DNA of 7,989 nt from Bacteroidales bacterium UBA1237 (GTDB lineage Bacteria > Bacteroidota > Bacteroidia > Bacteroidales > UBA932): assembly GCA_002308935.1 (NCBI GenBank), contig DBWN01000195.1, positions 1-7,989 on the forward strand. The letters are read 5' to 3'. Under the pieces are notes generated by a model. The model was not told where the DNA came from and ran no database searches. It saw only the letters and a list, made by a program, of their open reading frames with translations. Position numbers and translations under genes: made by a program. This document shows positions 6,690 through 7,989 of the stretch, piece by piece (the stretch's first letter is position 1; every line of letters begins with the position of its first letter).

Positions 6690-6697
6690 TATATTTG
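6690..6697 (+). promoter_or_regulatory. -7 promoter box of the rmlD-rmlB operon
   Basis: TATATTTG is a perfect match to the Bacteroidota -7 consensus. A TTG at 6665-6667 is a possible -33 element with a 22-nt spacer, slightly longer than the usual 19 or so. The predicted transcript start near 6703-6705 places the ATG at 6719 about 15 nt downstream. It also argues against the in-frame TTG at 6704 being the start codon, since that would leave no leader. Confidence 0.75.
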
Positions 6698-6718
6698 TAA
6701 GAATTGTCAAACGCGCGC

Positions 6719-7624
6719 ATGAACATTCTTGTCACAGGAGCCAACGGGCAGATAGGCAGGACTCTGAGGGAACTTTCCAAGGGTGCCTCCGACCGCTACA
6801 TCTTTTCGGATGTGAGCCAGGTCGGGGATGCCGAGACCCTCTATCTGGATGTGACGAACCCTGACGCCCTTGACATAGTCTGCGAGTCGGAGATGGTGGA
6901 TTTCATAGTGAACTGCGCCTCTTTCTCTGATGTCGCCCTTGCTGAGGATGACCATGTGATGGCGGACCTTGTGAACCGCGAGGGCGCGGCCAACGTCTCG
7001 AAGACAGCGGCGGCGAGGGACATACCTGTCCTTCACATCTCAACGGCTTATGTCTTCTCCGGAGAATCTTCCCTTCCTTCAAGGGAGGAACTCAGCCCGT
7101 CCCCTTGGGGAGTCTACGGAGTCACAAAGTTCGCCGGAGAAGTCGCGATAAGGGCCTCCAAGTGCAGATACATGATACTCAGGACCGGATGGATCTATTC
7201 CCCCTTCGGACGTAACCCGTTGACTGACCTTCTGAAGTTCTGCGCCATGCACAGGAGCGTCAAAGTGCCTTATGACAGGATCGGTACCCCGACTTCAGCT
7301 TATACCGTATGCCGGTTCATCCTGGATGTCATCGCATCCGGGGATCTGACAAAGTTCGGATGTGCGGAGAAAGGGTTCAAAGGGATATACAATATAACGG
7401 ATGAAGGCGTGGCGTCGTGGTACGATTTCGCACAGAGCGCCATCTCTTTGTACGGCATTCCCGTGGAGACTCTGCCCGCCCTTTGGGAAGAGTCCCAGCT
7501 CAAGGAGAAATGCCCGGTCTACTCGGTGCTTGACAAGAGCGCAGTCAAGAAAGACTTCGGAGTCGTACTTCCTCATTGGATGGATTCTCTGGCTGACTGC
7601 GTACGTATTATCAAGGAGTCCTGA
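6719..7624 (+). CDS. rmlD: dTDP-4-dehydrorhamnose reductase
   Basis: RmlD performs the last step of dTDP-L-rhamnose synthesis, reducing dTDP-4-dehydro-L-rhamnose with NAD(P)H in the cytoplasm for surface polysaccharide or glycoprotein building. The 301-residue product is an extended short-chain dehydrogenase. It has the N-terminal nucleotide-binding motif TGANGQIG (6-13), LDVTNPDAL (43-51), the NCASFSD strand (65-71), STAYVFSG (108-115) with catalytic Thr109, YGVTK (133-137) with Tyr133 and Lys137, RTGWIY (155-160), and GTPTSA (189-194). The length is normal (about 299 in E. coli). One family-typical residue differs: STDYVF is STAYVF here, so Asp becomes Ala110. The following VDKAE-type segment reads VALAE (72-76). 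The ATG at 6719 was chosen over the TTG at 6704 because of the promoter position and because the Rossmann strand starts directly after it. rmlB follows 33 bp downstream, so the two form an operon; rmlA and rmlC are not in the window. Confidence 0.93.
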   Translation: MNILVTGANGQIGRTLRELSKGASDRYIFSDVSQVGDAETLYLDVTNPDALDIVCESEMVDFIVNCASFSDVALAEDDHVMADLVNREGAANVSKTAAARDIPVLHISTAYVFSGESSLPSREELSPSPWGVYGVTKFAGEVAIRASKCRYMILRTGWIYSPFGRNPLTDLLKFCAMHRSVKVPYDRIGTPTSAYTVCRFILDVIASGDLTKFGCAEKGFKGIYNITDEGVASWYDFAQSAISLYGIPVETLPALWEESQLKEKCPVYSVLDKSAVKKDFGVVLPHWMDSLADCVRIIKES

Positions 7625-7657
7625 CAGTTTTGATACAATGAAAACACTTTAACGACA

Positions 7658-7989
7658 ATGGAATACAAACGCTCAATCATCATCACTGGCGGAGCCGGTT
7701 TCATCGGAAGCCATGTTGTCCGCCTGTTCGTGAACAAGTATCCGGATTACCGGATCATCAACCTTGACTGCCTGACTTATGCCGGCAACCTCGCCAACCT
7801 GAAGGATATCGAGGACAAGCCGAACTACCGTTTCGTGAAGATGGACATCTGCGACTTCGAGGGCGTACTCGGCCTGATGCAGGAGGAGAAGGTGGACGGA
7901 GTCATCCACCTCGCCGCTGAGAGCCACGTGGACCGTTCTATAAAGGATCCCTTCACTTTCGCCAAGACGAACGTGATGGGCACGCTTTC
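7658..7989 (+). CDS. rmlB: dTDP-glucose 4,6-dehydratase, N-terminal part
   Basis: RmlB converts dTDP-glucose to dTDP-4-dehydro-6-deoxyglucose with bound NAD+, the second step towards dTDP-L-rhamnose. Only about 110 residues of the usual 350 or so are present; the gene continues beyond the window. Visible features are the NAD-binding motif TGGAGFIGSH (10-19), the strand NLDCLTYAGNLANL (35-48) that recognises the sugar nucleotide in this family, DICDF (63-67), and HLAAESHVDRSI (84-95), which is diagnostic of RmlB. The catalytic Tyr-x-x-x-Lys lies past the end. No promoter box is seen in the 33-bp gap after rmlD, so co-transcription is likely. Other NDP-sugar epimerases or dehydratases share the fold, but the LTYAGNL and AAESHVDRSI motifs favour RmlB strongly. 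Confidence 0.96.
   Translation, partial: MEYKRSIIITGGAGFIGSHVVRLFVNKYPDYRIINLDCLTYAGNLANLKDIEDKPNYRFVKMDICDFEGVLGLMQEEKVDGVIHLAAESHVDRSIKDPFTFAKTNVMGTL

Noticed and set aside
6704..6718. In-frame TTG start for rmlD giving five additional residues.
   Set aside because: The predicted transcript start falls at about the same place, so there would be no leader; the ATG at 6719 begins the Rossmann strand as in other RmlD proteins.
7638..7652. A four-residue mini-ORF (MKTL) just before rmlB.
   Set aside because: A translated leader peptide is possible but nothing supports it: no attenuator hairpin, no run of regulatory codons, and such short frames occur by chance.
1..7989. Mobile elements, CRISPR arrays, tRNA genes, phage or defence genes.
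   Set aside because: No direct-repeat array, transposase, integrase, tRNA-like cloverleaf or defence-type domain was seen; nearly all the sequence is accounted for by housekeeping genes and short intergenic spaces.

Overview
The window looks like an ordinary chromosomal segment of a Bacteroidota, most likely Bacteroidales, bacterium. Three things suggest this. Several gene starts have a near-perfect Bacteroidota-type -7 box (TAnnTTTG) and no clear Shine-Dalgarno sequence. A secreted protein has a signal peptide cut site followed by Gln, as in the Bacteroidota 'Q-rule'. The anaerobic enzyme pyruvate:ferredoxin oxidoreductase is present, pointing to an anaerobe such as a gut or rumen organism. 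GC content is moderate, slightly above half by eye, with no visible compositional break. I see no mobile element, CRISPR array, tRNA or rRNA.

Layout. Bases 1-336 (+) hold the C-terminal end of nifJ (pyruvate:ferredoxin/flavodoxin oxidoreductase), closed by a strong intrinsic terminator. A separately promoted exported alpha/beta-hydrolase (esterase-like) follows at 453-1475 (+). Its 3' end overlaps tail-to-tail with a leftward three-gene operon transcribed pdxA > recG > cutC (5341 down to 1465). The junctions are tight: an 18-bp gap between pdxA and recG, and a 23-bp overlap between recG and cutC. The operon has its own -7 box and a hairpin at the predicted start of its leader. Further right, a second leftward unit holds rnhA (RNase HI) and an unrecognised secreted protein of 181 aa, ending in an intrinsic terminator at 5462-5501. 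A compact divergent promoter region (about 6633-6718) separates rnhA from a rightward dTDP-rhamnose pair, rmlD then rmlB; rmlB runs off the window.

Functional reading. The segment is a patchwork of core functions: pyruvate oxidation, B6 biosynthesis (PdxA), replication-fork rescue (RecG), R-loop and RNA-primer removal (RNase HI), and activated-rhamnose synthesis for surface glycans (RmlD, RmlB). One exported hydrolase and one uncharacterised exported protein are added to these. I found no convincing new multi-gene system. The points most worth a second look are the short CutC C-terminus at the overlapping convergent junction, the compact divergent rnhA/rmlD promoters, the RmlD active-site-loop variant, the hairpin at the 5' end of the pdxA message, and the unrecognised secreted protein downstream of rnhA.
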